Assembly: GCF_938031315.1 (NCBI RefSeq)
Contig: NZ_CALHHT010000414.1
Coordinates: 1-6,989 of the forward strand
Direction: 5' to 3'
From: an uncultured Campylobacter sp.
GTDB taxonomy: Bacteria > Campylobacterota > Campylobacteria > Campylobacterales > Campylobacteraceae
Length of the DNA: 6,989 nt
The position numbers were made by a program, and so were the translations under genes. Below the pieces are notes generated by a model. That model was given only the letters and a program-made list of their open reading frames with translations, was not told the DNA's origin and did not search any database. This document shows positions 1-5,470 of this stretch, one piece after another; within the stretch, counting starts at the first letter, position 1, and each line of letters starts with the position of its first letter.

Positions 1-376
1 TTGCGCCTTTTGCGTTATTGCCGCCCGGTTTTGCGGCACCGTTTAAATTTGCGCCGCCCGCGCCGTTTTCGTTGTTTTTTGGGTATGCGCCTGCGAAATG
101 CGCACCATTCGCGCCGTTTGAATTGCCGCTTGACGAACCGCCCGAAAAATTTGATCCGTTGCGAGAGCCATTTTTTGAACCCTTTGAACGAGCGGAATTT
201 TGCCCGTTTTTCGCGCCTTTATTTTTGCGAGAGCCGTTTTCGTGCTCGCCGCCGAATTCCACATCGCCCGCAGAGCCTTCGCTTGCGATAGATTTTTTTA
301 GATTTTCCTTGCGTTTTTTATAGCGATTGCTTTTTTTGAGTCGTTCGACGCCGTTTTCATTTCTGTTTTCTTCCAT
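1..376 (-). CDS. rnj: Ribonuclease J, N-terminal part (runs off the left edge)
   Basis: Read on the minus strand from an ATG at 376-374, the frame stays open to the window edge: 125 codons, no stop. The visible part starts MEENRNENGVERLKKSNRYK. It holds a basic, Lys/Arg-rich stretch (about residues 12-30) and then a Gly/Asn/Ser/Ala-rich low-complexity stretch (about 50-125) with repeated NG, GS and GG steps, so it is almost certainly disordered. No catalytic metallo-beta-lactamase motif is inside the window. The call rests on context: in Campylobacter, rnj lies directly downstream of rsmA (ksgA) on the same strand. It is also known that Campylobacter/Helicobacter RNase J carries a roughly 130-residue N-terminal extension absent from Bacillus RNase J. 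RNase J is a 5'-3' exo/endoribonuclease that, in Helicobacter, works with the DEAD-box helicase RhpA. The start has an AAAGG element 6 nt upstream and overlaps the end of rsmA by 20 nt, suggesting translational coupling. Identity is likely but not proven from this fragment. Confidence 0.72.
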   Translation of the reverse strand, partial: MEENRNENGVERLKKSNRYKKRKENLKKSIASEGSAGDVEFGGEHENGSRKNKGAKNGQNSARSKGSKNGSRNGSNFSGGSSSGNSNGANGAHFAGAYPKNNENGAGGANLNGAAKPGGNNAKGA

Positions 377-1217
377 CTTTTGCCTTTAAATTTTTAAAAA
401 TTTCTAAAAAAAGGGTGGAATTTAACTCGTGCGCCCGAACCGCGGACGGAATTTTCAAATTTAAAAAGATCTCTTCGGCTAAGCCTCTATCAAATTTTGC
501 GCTTAAATTTTTAATAAGCGTCTTTCGCGGCGCACTGAAAGATACGCGCAAAAAGCTTTTAAATTTCTCGTATTCATCGAGATTTTGAAAGCGGGCGCAA
601 CTTTTTACGCCGAGACTCTCCGCGCTTTCCTCGGCACCGGGCTTGAAATTTTTGCCCTTTACGAGCCTGATCACCGACGAAGTTACCTTCGGCGCAGGCT
701 CGAAGCAGCCAGGCTCAACGTCGAATAGAAGCTCGCAACCGCCCGCAAGATCCGCCAGGATCGAAAGAGCGCTAAAATCGCTCTGCCCGGCTCTAGCGCA
801 GAATTTTAAAGCGACCTCCTTTTGGATCATCACCAAAAATCCGCCGCATAGCTCATCGTCGATCGCCTGCAAAATCATCTTTGTAGCGACGTAGTAGGGC
901 AAATTTGCGACTAAAAAATATTCGCCGCAGCCAAGACCCCGCTGCTGCCAAATCCGCAAAGCATCGCCCAAAACGAGCTCAAGCTCACCGCTAGCGATCT
1001 GCTGCGCAAATTTAGCGCTTAAAATTTGATATAAATCTTCATCTATCTCGAAACTTTTTAATCTGTAAAATTCCAAAAGCTTGCGAGTTAAATCACCTAA
1101 GCCAGCCCCGATTTCAACGACATTTTGCATGTTCTCGGGAATCGCTTGGATGATCTTGCTTAAAACGGCTTCGTCTTTTAAAAAATTTTGCCCGAACTCT
1201 TTTTTCGCCCTAATCAT
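357..1217 (-). CDS. rsmA: 16S rRNA (adenine-N6,N6)-dimethyltransferase RsmA/KsgA
   Basis: A 286-residue protein, of normal length for the family (about 260-290). The enzyme uses S-adenosylmethionine to dimethylate the two adjacent adenines in the 3'-terminal hairpin (helix 45) of 16S rRNA, a late checkpoint of 30S assembly. Visible signatures are: FGQNFLKD near the N terminus (residues 8-15), typical of KsgA; the SAM-binding glycine loop EIGAGLGDLT (35-44); the acidic ribose-binding FEID (56-59); GDA (84-86); the catalytic NLPYYVAT (105-112), an N6-adenine methyltransferase NLPY motif; FEPAPKVTSSV (172-182); and RKTLIKNL (231-238) in the small C-terminal domain. The ATG at 1217-1215 places the motifs at family-typical positions. 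No strong Shine-Dalgarno is visible in front of it. It is the first gene of a leftward pair with rnj and is divergent from hisF across a 91-bp region. Confidence 0.97.
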   Translation of the reverse strand: MIRAKKEFGQNFLKDEAVLSKIIQAIPENMQNVVEIGAGLGDLTRKLLEFYRLKSFEIDEDLYQILSAKFAQQIASGELELVLGDALRIWQQRGLGCGEYFLVANLPYYVATKMILQAIDDELCGGFLVMIQKEVALKFCARAGQSDFSALSILADLAGGCELLFDVEPGCFEPAPKVTSSVIRLVKGKNFKPGAEESAESLGVKSCARFQNLDEYEKFKSFLRVSFSAPRKTLIKNLSAKFDRGLAEEIFLNLKIPSAVRAHELNSTLFLEIFKNLKAKDGRKQK

Positions 1218-1308
1218 CGCGAGAGTCTAGCCAAATTTTACTTATAAAGTCATTATGTTAAGTAAAATTTGGCTAAAATCATAAAAAATTTTATTCCGAA
1301 GGGCTGCT
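1218..1308. promoter_or_regulatory. Divergent rsmA/hisF promoter region
   Basis: This 91-bp AT-rich spacer separates two divergent genes, so it must carry or border promoters for both. On the plus strand TAAAAT at 1274-1279 is a plausible -10 box for hisF, placing transcription start near 1286 and giving a short leader. On the minus strand TATAAG (1246 down to 1241) is a plausible -10 box for rsmA; a second option is TAGACT (1229 down to 1224), which would give a nearly leaderless message. No clear -35 boxes are seen, as is usual for sigma-70 promoters in Campylobacter. The region also holds the inverted repeat listed separately. The assignments come from motif reading only. Confidence 0.5.
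1228..1275. repeat. Perfect 17-bp inverted repeat in the divergent promoter region
   Basis: The left arm TAGCCAAATTTTACTTA (1228-1244) is the exact reverse complement of the right arm TAAGTAAAATTTGGCTA (1259-1275), with a 14-nt spacer (1245-1258). All 17 positions match, and pairing stops at both ends (C1227/A1276 outside, T1245/T1258 inside). Each arm presents the same sequence to the gene it faces and overlaps that gene's proposed -10 region, so this could be a duplicated promoter or a shared operator. As RNA it could form a strong hairpin, but it lies between gene starts and is not followed by a clear T-run, so a terminator role is less likely. Confidence 0.85.
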
Positions 1309-2064
1309 TTGAATAGATTCGCAAAACGCATAATCCCGTGCCTAGACGTCAAAGACGGACGCGTGGTAAAGGGCGTAAATTTCGTAGGTCTCGTGGACGC
1401 TGGCGATCCGGTCGAGATAGCCAAACGCTACAACGAAGAGGGCGCGGACGAGCTGTGCTTCCTTGACATCACGGCGTCGCATCTGGGGCGCGATACGATC
1501 GTGGATGTCGTGAAACGGGTCGCGCGCGAGCTTTTTATCCCGCTGACCGTGGGTGGCGGCATACGCACGATCGATGATATCTCGCGCCTGCTAAACGTCG
1601 GCTGCGACAAAATAAGCCTTAACTCCGCCGCGATAAAAAATCCGAATTTGATAGACGAGGCGGCGAATAAATTCGGCTCGCAATGCGTCGTGATCGCGAT
1701 CGACGCAAAGAAAACAGGCGATAGTTACAGCGTTTTTATAAACGGCGGTAGGCTAGATACGGGCAAAGATGCGCTTGCCTGGGCAAAAGAAGCGCAGGAG
1801 CGCGGTGCGGGCGAAATTTTACTCACATCGATGGACTGCGACGGCGTTAAAAACGGCTTTGAGTTAAATTTGACGCGGATTTTTAGCGAGCTTGACATCC
1901 CTGTCATCGCAAGCGGCGGTGCAGGCAAAATGGAGCACTTTAAAGATGCGTTTTTAGCAGGCGCGGACGCATGCCTAGCGGCATCGATTTTTCATTTTAG
2001 AGAGATTGAGATAAAGGCGCTTAAAACATACCTTAGACAAAACGGCATCGAGGTCAGACTGTGA
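1309..2064 (+). CDS. hisF: Imidazole glycerol phosphate synthase cyclase subunit HisF
   Basis: A 251-residue protein of standard length. HisF is the (beta/alpha)8-barrel cyclase subunit that, with the glutaminase HisH, converts PRFAR plus ammonia to imidazole glycerol phosphate and AICAR, linking histidine and purine synthesis. The sequence shows AKRIIPCLDVKDGRVVKG (residues 5-22), with D13 matching catalytic Asp11 of Thermotoga HisF. CVVIAIDAKK (126-135) has D132, matching Asp130. The phosphate-binding stretches VGGGIRT (81-87) and ASGGAGKMEHF (204-214) and the signature GAGEILLTSMDCDG are also present. The start is TTG at 1309, with GAAGGG about 6 nt upstream; MNRFAKRIIPCLD begins exactly where Campylobacter HisF does. 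No other his gene is in the window, so the pathway is apparently dispersed here. It leads the rightward gene run and ends 37 nt before the next gene. Confidence 0.97.
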   Translation: MNRFAKRIIPCLDVKDGRVVKGVNFVGLVDAGDPVEIAKRYNEEGADELCFLDITASHLGRDTIVDVVKRVARELFIPLTVGGGIRTIDDISRLLNVGCDKISLNSAAIKNPNLIDEAANKFGSQCVVIAIDAKKTGDSYSVFINGGRLDTGKDALAWAKEAQERGAGEILLTSMDCDGVKNGFELNLTRIFSELDIPVIASGGAGKMEHFKDAFLAGADACLAASIFHFREIEIKALKTYLRQNGIEVRL

Positions 2065-2101
2065 AATTTGGGCTCAAATTTGATGCACAAAAGGGCAGGG
2101 C

Positions 2102-2767
2102 GTGATTATTTCGGCCGGACGAAACGAGATATTTGCATTCGCGCTACCGATGGGCGTCGGGCTAGTGGATATGAGCATAAATTTGACGGCGCTTTTACAA
2201 AAGCGAGCTATGATTGATGGTTGCGGTAGATACGATCAAAATTTGACAGCTAAGCAGCAACTTGATGAAAAGCTAAATTTGATTGATTCGCCTATTTTGC
2301 AAAACGCGAAATCTTCGCAAAATCCAGATAAAATTTTAAACGCATTGCCGAGAGAAATCATTTTTATAGGCTCGGCAGGACTTTACAAAGATGGCGAAGT
2401 TTTTGAAATTTACGAGAGCTCGGTCGCAACAAATATCGAAATTTCAAGCCTAGAAAACAAAAGCTATTCGCCGATAGAGAGTGAAATCGCTTCTATTGTT
2501 CCACGTGGAACATGCAAGGTAAATTCATCAAATTTTATCACGACCGATCAAAATTTAGCTCATAAGCTTTTCGATCGCGGATGTTTTTTAGAAAATATGG
2601 AATTTTTTGCCGTCCTTAAAGTCGCGCAAAAATTTCAAATCCCCGCTTACGGCATATTTGTAGCGACAAATTTCTGCGACAAAAACGCGCACGCAGACTT
2701 TAGCAAAAACCACGAGCAAGCAAAAAAAGAGCTCGAAAAATACTTAAAACAAAAGGAAATCATTTGA
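2102..2767 (+). CDS. Nucleoside phosphorylase/nucleosidase-like protein (PNP_UDP superfamily)
   Basis: A 221-residue protein that reads as a divergent member of the purine nucleoside phosphorylase/MTA-SAH nucleosidase fold. FIGSAGLYKDGEVFEIY (residues 88-104) resembles the family's GxAGxL...GDV strand-turn. ENMEFFAVLKVAQKFQIPAYG (164-184) resembles the segment carrying the ribose-binding ME motif. VATNFCDKNAH (187-197) occupies the place of the base-binding S/N-D segment. Residues 36-85 look like a variable insertion. Exact substrate is not clear; a purine nucleoside or futalosine/MTA-type nucleoside are possibilities, and catalysis could be lost. C. jejuni has a poorly characterised gene in the same slot before rlmN (recalled). 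GTG at 2102 is the only usable start, since TGA at 2081-2083 closes the frame upstream, and AAGGG lies 6 nt before it. Its stop overlaps the TTG start of rlmN (TTGA), so the two are probably translationally coupled. A parS-like palindrome lies within the gene. Confidence 0.72.
   Translation: MIISAGRNEIFAFALPMGVGLVDMSINLTALLQKRAMIDGCGRYDQNLTAKQQLDEKLNLIDSPILQNAKSSQNPDKILNALPREIIFIGSAGLYKDGEVFEIYESSVATNIEISSLENKSYSPIESEIASIVPRGTCKVNSSNFITTDQNLAHKLFDRGCFLENMEFFAVLKVAQKFQIPAYGIFVATNFCDKNAHADFSKNHEQAKKELEKYLKQKEII
2497..2512. promoter_or_regulatory. parS: parS-like ParB (Spo0J)-binding site inside a gene
   Basis: TGTTCCACGTGGAACA is a perfect 16-bp palindrome; the flanking bases (T2496, T2513) break the symmetry, so it has exactly the length of parS. 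The bacterial chromosomal consensus is TGTTNCACGTGAAACA, and the fully symmetric form with GGAACA is the kind reported for Pseudomonas. ParB loads on parS near the origin and, with ParA (Soj) and SMC, organises and segregates the chromosome. Here it lies within the nucleoside phosphorylase-like gene and encodes the residues around IVPRGTC. The rsmA-rlmN neighbourhood is near dnaA/oriC in C. jejuni (recalled), which fits an origin-proximal parS. The sequence match is direct observation; function is inferred. Confidence 0.8.
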
Positions 2768-3855
2768 AAAATTTGCTTGATTTTACATTAGATGAGCTAA
2801 AAGAGCAGCTCTCGCCGCCGTTTCGCGCGAAGCAAATTTTCGAGTGGTTATACAAAAAAAATGCAACTAGTTTTGATGAAATGCTAAATCTACCAAAGGA
2901 TTTGCGTGCAAATTTAGCGCAAGAATTTTACCTTGATCCTCTAAAATGCGTCAAATTTGAGCAGAGCAGCGACGGCTCTATAAAGTATCTTTTCGAGCTC
3001 AAAGATGGACTGAGGATTGAAAGCGTGTTGCTGCCGATGAAAGAGGAGCTCAACGATGAAAACGGCGAGGTGGCGCGCCACGCTCGTTATACGATCTGCG
3101 TTAGCTCGCAGGTGGGCTGCCGCATGGGCTGTTCGTTTTGTCTAACGGGCAAGAGCGGACTAACGAGAAACCTAACGCCGGGCGAGATCGTAGGGCAAAT
3201 TTTATGGATAAAAAGAGAAAACAAAATCCCCTACGAACGCCGCGTAAACGTCGTATATATGGGCATGGGCGAGCCGCTAGATAACCTAGAAAACGTTAGT
3301 AAAGCTATAAAAATTTTAAAAGAAAACGACGGGTTAGCTATCGCACCGCGCCGCCAAACCGTTAGTACGAGCGGACTAGGTAGCCAGATAAAAAAGCTCG
3401 GAGAGATGGATCTGGGCGTGCTGTTAGCCATATCTTTACACGCCGTTACTAACGAGCTTCGCAGCAAGCTAATGCCGATAAATAACGCCTACAAAATCGA
3501 GTCCGTTATGGAGGCAGTGAGGGGGTTTCCCATTGATATGCGTAAGCGAGTGATGTTCGAGTATCTCGTCATAAAAGACATGAACGACGGCATAAAAGAC
3601 GCTAAAAAGCTCGTATCGCTGCTGCACGGTATCAAGGCAAAGGTAAATTTGATCTACTTTAATCCGCACGAGGGTAGCGAATACGGTCGTCCGGATACTG
3701 CTGATATGGAGGCATTTCAGACATATCTGCGAGATCACGGCGTAACCTGCACCATCAGGCAGAGCAAGGGGCTAGATATCAGCGCAGCGTGCGGTCAGCT
3801 AAAAGAGCGCGACAACCAAACAAACGGCAAAACGATAGCCAAGACAGCAAAATGA
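2764..3855 (+). CDS. rlmN: Dual-specificity 23S rRNA/tRNA adenine-C2 methyltransferase RlmN
   Basis: A 363-residue radical SAM enzyme that makes 2-methyladenosine at A2503 of 23S rRNA (peptidyl-transferase centre) and at A37 of a subset of tRNAs. The [4Fe-4S] motif is CRMGCSFC (C119, C123, C126; CxxxCxxC). C112 in CVSSQVGC and C343 in SAACGQL match the two catalytic cysteines C118 and C355 of E. coli RlmN. VYMGMGEPLDNLENV holds the SAM-binding GEP motif, STSG and ISLHA are also present, and the N terminus (FRAKQIFEWLYKK) is the family's RNA-binding accessory domain. The start is TTG at 2764, sharing bases with the previous gene's stop, with AAGGA about 7 nt upstream. The C terminus ends in a short polar tail (about 20 residues after C343). 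Its TGA overlaps the ATG of the next small gene (ATGA), indicating one transcript. Confidence 0.97.
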   Translation: MKNLLDFTLDELKEQLSPPFRAKQIFEWLYKKNATSFDEMLNLPKDLRANLAQEFYLDPLKCVKFEQSSDGSIKYLFELKDGLRIESVLLPMKEELNDENGEVARHARYTICVSSQVGCRMGCSFCLTGKSGLTRNLTPGEIVGQILWIKRENKIPYERRVNVVYMGMGEPLDNLENVSKAIKILKENDGLAIAPRRQTVSTSGLGSQIKKLGEMDLGVLLAISLHAVTNELRSKLMPINNAYKIESVMEAVRGFPIDMRKRVMFEYLVIKDMNDGIKDAKKLVSLLHGIKAKVNLIYFNPHEGSEYGRPDTADMEAFQTYLRDHGVTCTIRQSKGLDISAACGQLKERDNQTNGKTIAKTAK

Positions 3856-3956
3856 CGCTACTTGATATATCCCAGATAGTTTTCGTTTGCGTTGTGGCTT
3901 TTGCAGGGCTCGGACTGATTATAAAGACGGCTTTTTATGACGAACGTAAGCGATGA
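3852..3956 (+). CDS. 34-residue single-pass membrane peptide
   Basis: The start overlaps the rlmN stop (ATGA at 3852-3855) and the frame runs 34 codons to TGA at 3954-3956. The product has a short polar start (MTLLDISQ), one hydrophobic stretch (about residues 9-26, ending GLGLII), and a charged, basic tail (YDERKR). This is the pattern of a small inner-membrane peptide with its C terminus in the cytoplasm. It overlaps the next gene by 20 nt. A small hydrophobic gene follows rlmN in C. jejuni too (recalled), which supports it being real. Function is unknown. The tight coupling on both sides is the main evidence, since a 34-codon frame alone could arise by chance. Confidence 0.6.
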   Translation: MTLLDISQIVFVCVVAFAGLGLIIKTAFYDERKR

Positions 3957-4266
3957 TATAGCCTTTTTAAGGGCGCAGGTAGATAGAGGCAACGACGACT
4001 CGTTTTTCGTTTTGCTCTATGATTTTTGCTATTTTGATAAGAAAATTTTTAAGAAAATCCTAAAAATCTGCCTAGAAACCGAGATAGAAGATAAAAATTT
4101 AAGGGCCGAAATTTTAGATATTTTGCACTTTACGACCTATCTGATGCTCTGTCATCGCGACAAAAAGGATATGTATAAAATAAAAAATTTCAAAAAAGTC
4201 GAGGAAAAATTCGGCGATTATTTTCAGATCGTAAGGCAGATCGGCAAGAAATTTATAATGGAGTAG
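3937..4266 (+). CDS. Hypothetical 109-residue cytoplasmic protein, possibly immunity-like
   Basis: I do not recognise this protein with confidence. It is 109 residues, with no signal peptide or membrane segment, and is rich in aromatic and charged residues. It seems mostly helical, with FFVLLYDFCYFDKKIFKKIL (residues 23-42) followed by a middle helix ending LHFTTYLMLCHRDKKD and then YKIKNFKKVEEKFGDYF. The layout (helical hairpin, aromatic patches, 'DKKDMYKIKNF' loop) recalls small immunity proteins of polymorphic-toxin loci, but no toxin gene is in the window, so this is a weak inference. The ATG at 3937 overlaps the end of the membrane peptide gene by 20 nt; the ribosome-binding site is weak (AAGACGG region). 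Two nucleotides after its stop begins the decayed gene below, so the two were probably cotranscribed and perhaps functionally linked. Confidence 0.7.
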   Translation: MTNVSDDIAFLRAQVDRGNDDSFFVLLYDFCYFDKKIFKKILKICLETEIEDKNLRAEILDILHFTTYLMLCHRDKKDMYKIKNFKKVEEKFGDYFQIVRQIGKKFIME

Positions 4267-4436
4267 CAATGGACGCGCAAAAAAATAATGGATGAGATCG
4301 GCGTTTCTTGGACAGATCGCTGCTTAAAAAATCCAAGATTACAAAGGCGGAAATTATCCGCTTTGTCGAGGCAAAATAGGCGGAGGCGGATGATGAGAAA
4401 TACCGCATCTACGCCTCATACATCTACGCGGCGCAC

Positions 4437-4847
4437 ATGGTAAATGAGTACAAATGGGCGGGCGACGCCCCAAATATGCTGCGCTGGCTAGGCGAGATAG
4501 ATAAGCACGCCAGAAGCAATGAAAATCCGCCCTACGTGAGCGATTATTACAAAGGCGAGTGCTGCTTGGAGTGCGGCGCGGAACAGGAGGCGCTTGAGTT
4601 TTTGCGCAAAAGCTACGAAGCGGATGAGGAGTATCTTTTCACCAGCAGCCCAAAGGTCGCGAAGTTTTTTAATGCACATCTTGCGGAGCCTAAAATTTTA
4701 CCTAAATTTAAAGATGAGGAATGCGAGAACTTTAGTTTCCCGCTGCGACTGGAGTATTTCGGCAAAGCTTTAGAGCAAGAAGGCGAGTTTCGCTGCGCGT
4801 TTTTAGACGAGGATGGTGAGGAGACGGACGAGCCGAATCGCGCATAA
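4437..4847 (+). CDS. Middle open segment of the decayed gene (136 residues, TPR-like)
   Basis: This is the longest uninterrupted methionine-started piece within the decayed gene and could be annotated as a separate hypothetical protein. It starts MVNEYKWAGDAPNMLRWLGE and contains a helical, Cys-bearing repeat-like stretch (KGECCLECGAEQEALEFLRK) and an acidic end (DEDGEETDEPNRA). No ribosome-binding site precedes the ATG (upstream bases are CTACGCGGCGCAC), and clear coding sequence in the same frame extends upstream to the TAG at 4377, so the ATG looks like an internal methionine. I favour a fragment rather than a gene in its own right. Confidence 0.3.
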   Translation: MVNEYKWAGDAPNMLRWLGEIDKHARSNENPPYVSDYYKGECCLECGAEQEALEFLRKSYEADEEYLFTSSPKVAKFFNAHLAEPKILPKFKDEECENFSFPLRLEYFGKALEQEGEFRCAFLDEDGEETDEPNRA

Positions 4848-4892
4848 TTGGACACGCTAGAGTTTCTAAAACAAAAGCAGGAGGAAATTTTA

Positions 4893-5165
4893 ATGGGCAT
4901 CTTAGCTGAAATTTTAAAAAACTACCCAAAATGGCAGAAAATTTACGACTATCCGAACGAGACGAAAGGTGGTTTCATGCCCGACGTCTGCGCGCCGCAG
5001 GAACTTAGCGAACTATTGGAGCTACAAAATATCTATATCCTAGGCGGAGCGAAAATCGGCTTTCAGTTTAGCTGCTCGTGGGATATGGAGCACGGCTTGG
5101 GCGTGATGACGCGTAAAGGTAAGGTCATTAATATCGGCGAAGCAGATGTGGCGTTTGGCTACTAG
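4893..5165 (+). CDS. C-terminal open segment of the decayed gene (DUF6985-like), possibly translated on its own
   Basis: After the TAA at 4845 the same frame reopens. A TTG at 4848 directly follows the stop and would give 105 residues. ATG at 4893 would give 90 residues and has a strong AGGAGG (4879-4884) 8 nt upstream, the best ribosome-binding site in this part of the window. The protein has a helical start (GILAEILKNYPKWQKIYDY), then MPDV, then a beta-rich end with CSWDMEHGLGVM and GKVINIGEADVAF. Residues upstream of the ATG (DTLEFLKQKQEEIL) look like genuine protein helix, so the SD-like bases may simply encode Gln-Glu-Glu. This segment could still be made as a stand-alone fragment. Confidence 0.4.
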   Translation: MGILAEILKNYPKWQKIYDYPNETKGGFMPDVCAPQELSELLELQNIYILGGAKIGFQFSCSWDMEHGLGVMTRKGKVINIGEADVAFGY

Positions 5166-5191
5166 AGAATAGATTTGCATTAAAATTTGCA

Positions 5192-5344
5192 ATGGATCAT
5201 TCTAAATACTGCTCCACAAAAAAGTGTATCAACGAAGAAGCAAATTTTAAAAATTTTATTTTCAATTTATATCGAGTGGCTTAAATTTTATATCCTAGCG
5301 CCGAAATAAATTATCTCTTGCTTGAAACCTACATTGTGAAGTAA
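5192..5344 (+). pseudogene. Possible small coding remnant with one in-frame stop
   Basis: From ATG 5192 the frame gives 30 residues (MDHSKYCSTKKCINEEANFK and on to YRVA), then TAA at 5282-5284, then another 19 residues in the same frame (ILYPSAEINYLLLETYIVK) to TAA at 5342-5344. The residues on both sides look protein-like, but the stretch is short, AT-rich and lacks a ribosome-binding site. I do not recognise a family. It could be chance. Confidence 0.25.
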
Positions 5345-5445
5345 TACTTATATTTTATAATATAGAAGTAGACATAAGCGCTAATGATCGGCTCTAAAAA
5401 TTTCAATTCAGTCTAGCTGTTGCCAATAGATACGGTGCCTCTTGA

Positions 5446-5465
5446 TCGTAGCCAATCGTAGCCAA
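5446..5465. repeat. Tandem 10-bp direct duplication
   Basis: TCGTAGCCAA occurs twice back to back (5446-5455 and 5456-5465) in the non-coding stretch. Only two copies exist and the flanking bases diverge after the A at 5445/5455. It is most simply a small replication-slippage duplication in sequence no longer under coding constraint. Confidence 0.8.
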
Positions 5466-5470
5466 ATTTA

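Larger units (their letters stand above)
4269..5165 (+). pseudogene. Decayed 298-codon gene with three in-frame stops (TPR-like region plus DUF6985-like C-terminal domain)
   Basis: One frame runs from ATG 4269 to TAG 5163-5165, 299 codons, interrupted by TGA at codon 9 (4293), TAG at codon 37 (4377) and TAA at codon 193 (4845). The original start is supported by GGAG at 4260-4263, 5 nt upstream, and by lying 2 nt after the preceding gene's stop. Coding texture continues across each stop: LLKKSKITKAEIIRFVEAK, stop, AEADDEKYRIYASYIYAAH; then DEDGEETDEPNRA, stop, LDTLEFLKQKQEEIL. The middle part (about residues 40-130) looks like TPR-type helical repeats (YYKGECCLECGAEQEALEFL). The end has the segment FSCSWDMEHGLGVM followed by GKVINIGEADVAF, which resembles DUF6985-type domains (from memory). 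Each stop is one transition from a sensible codon (TGG, CAG, CAA). The parent's function is unknown. The alternative is that downstream pieces are translated as separate small proteins. Confidence 0.72.

Noticed and set aside
18..323. Plus-strand open frame rich in Pro and Phe opposite rnj
   Set aside because: It is the antisense image of the Gly/Asn/Lys-rich RNase J extension; low-complexity GC-biased codons keep the opposite strand open. No start signal or family resemblance.
643..894. Plus-strand open frame opposite rsmA
   Set aside because: It lies wholly antisense to a well-supported RsmA with all motifs intact and has no recognisable product.
1428..1928. Minus-strand open frames opposite hisF
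   Set aside because: They are Ser/Pro-rich antisense shadows of a complete HisF.
3231..3738. Minus-strand open frames opposite rlmN
   Set aside because: They are antisense to intact radical SAM coding sequence, with no ribosome-binding site or recognisable domain.
4293..4295. In-frame TGA as a selenocysteine codon
   Set aside because: Campylobacter can make selenoproteins, but the same frame also has TAG and TAA stops, there is no selenoprotein-like context, and no clear SECIS-type hairpin was seen downstream. Nonsense mutation from TGG is simpler.
4290..4420. Alternative frame starting ATG 4290 (MDEIGVSWTDRC) as the true start of the gene
   Set aside because: It quickly becomes an Arg-rich run with poor protein texture, while the 4269 frame gives LLKKSKITKAEIIRF and matches the frame of the downstream coding sequence.
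4488..4929. Overlapping minus-strand open frames opposite the decayed gene
   Set aside because: They are Ser/Lys-rich or hydrophobic shadows. The plus strand in this interval has the consistent protein-like texture.
5215..5265. AT-rich A/T tracts after the decayed gene as a terminator
   Set aside because: The segment around CAAATTTTAAAAATTTTATTTT can pair weakly with itself but has no stable GC stem, so no terminator is called.
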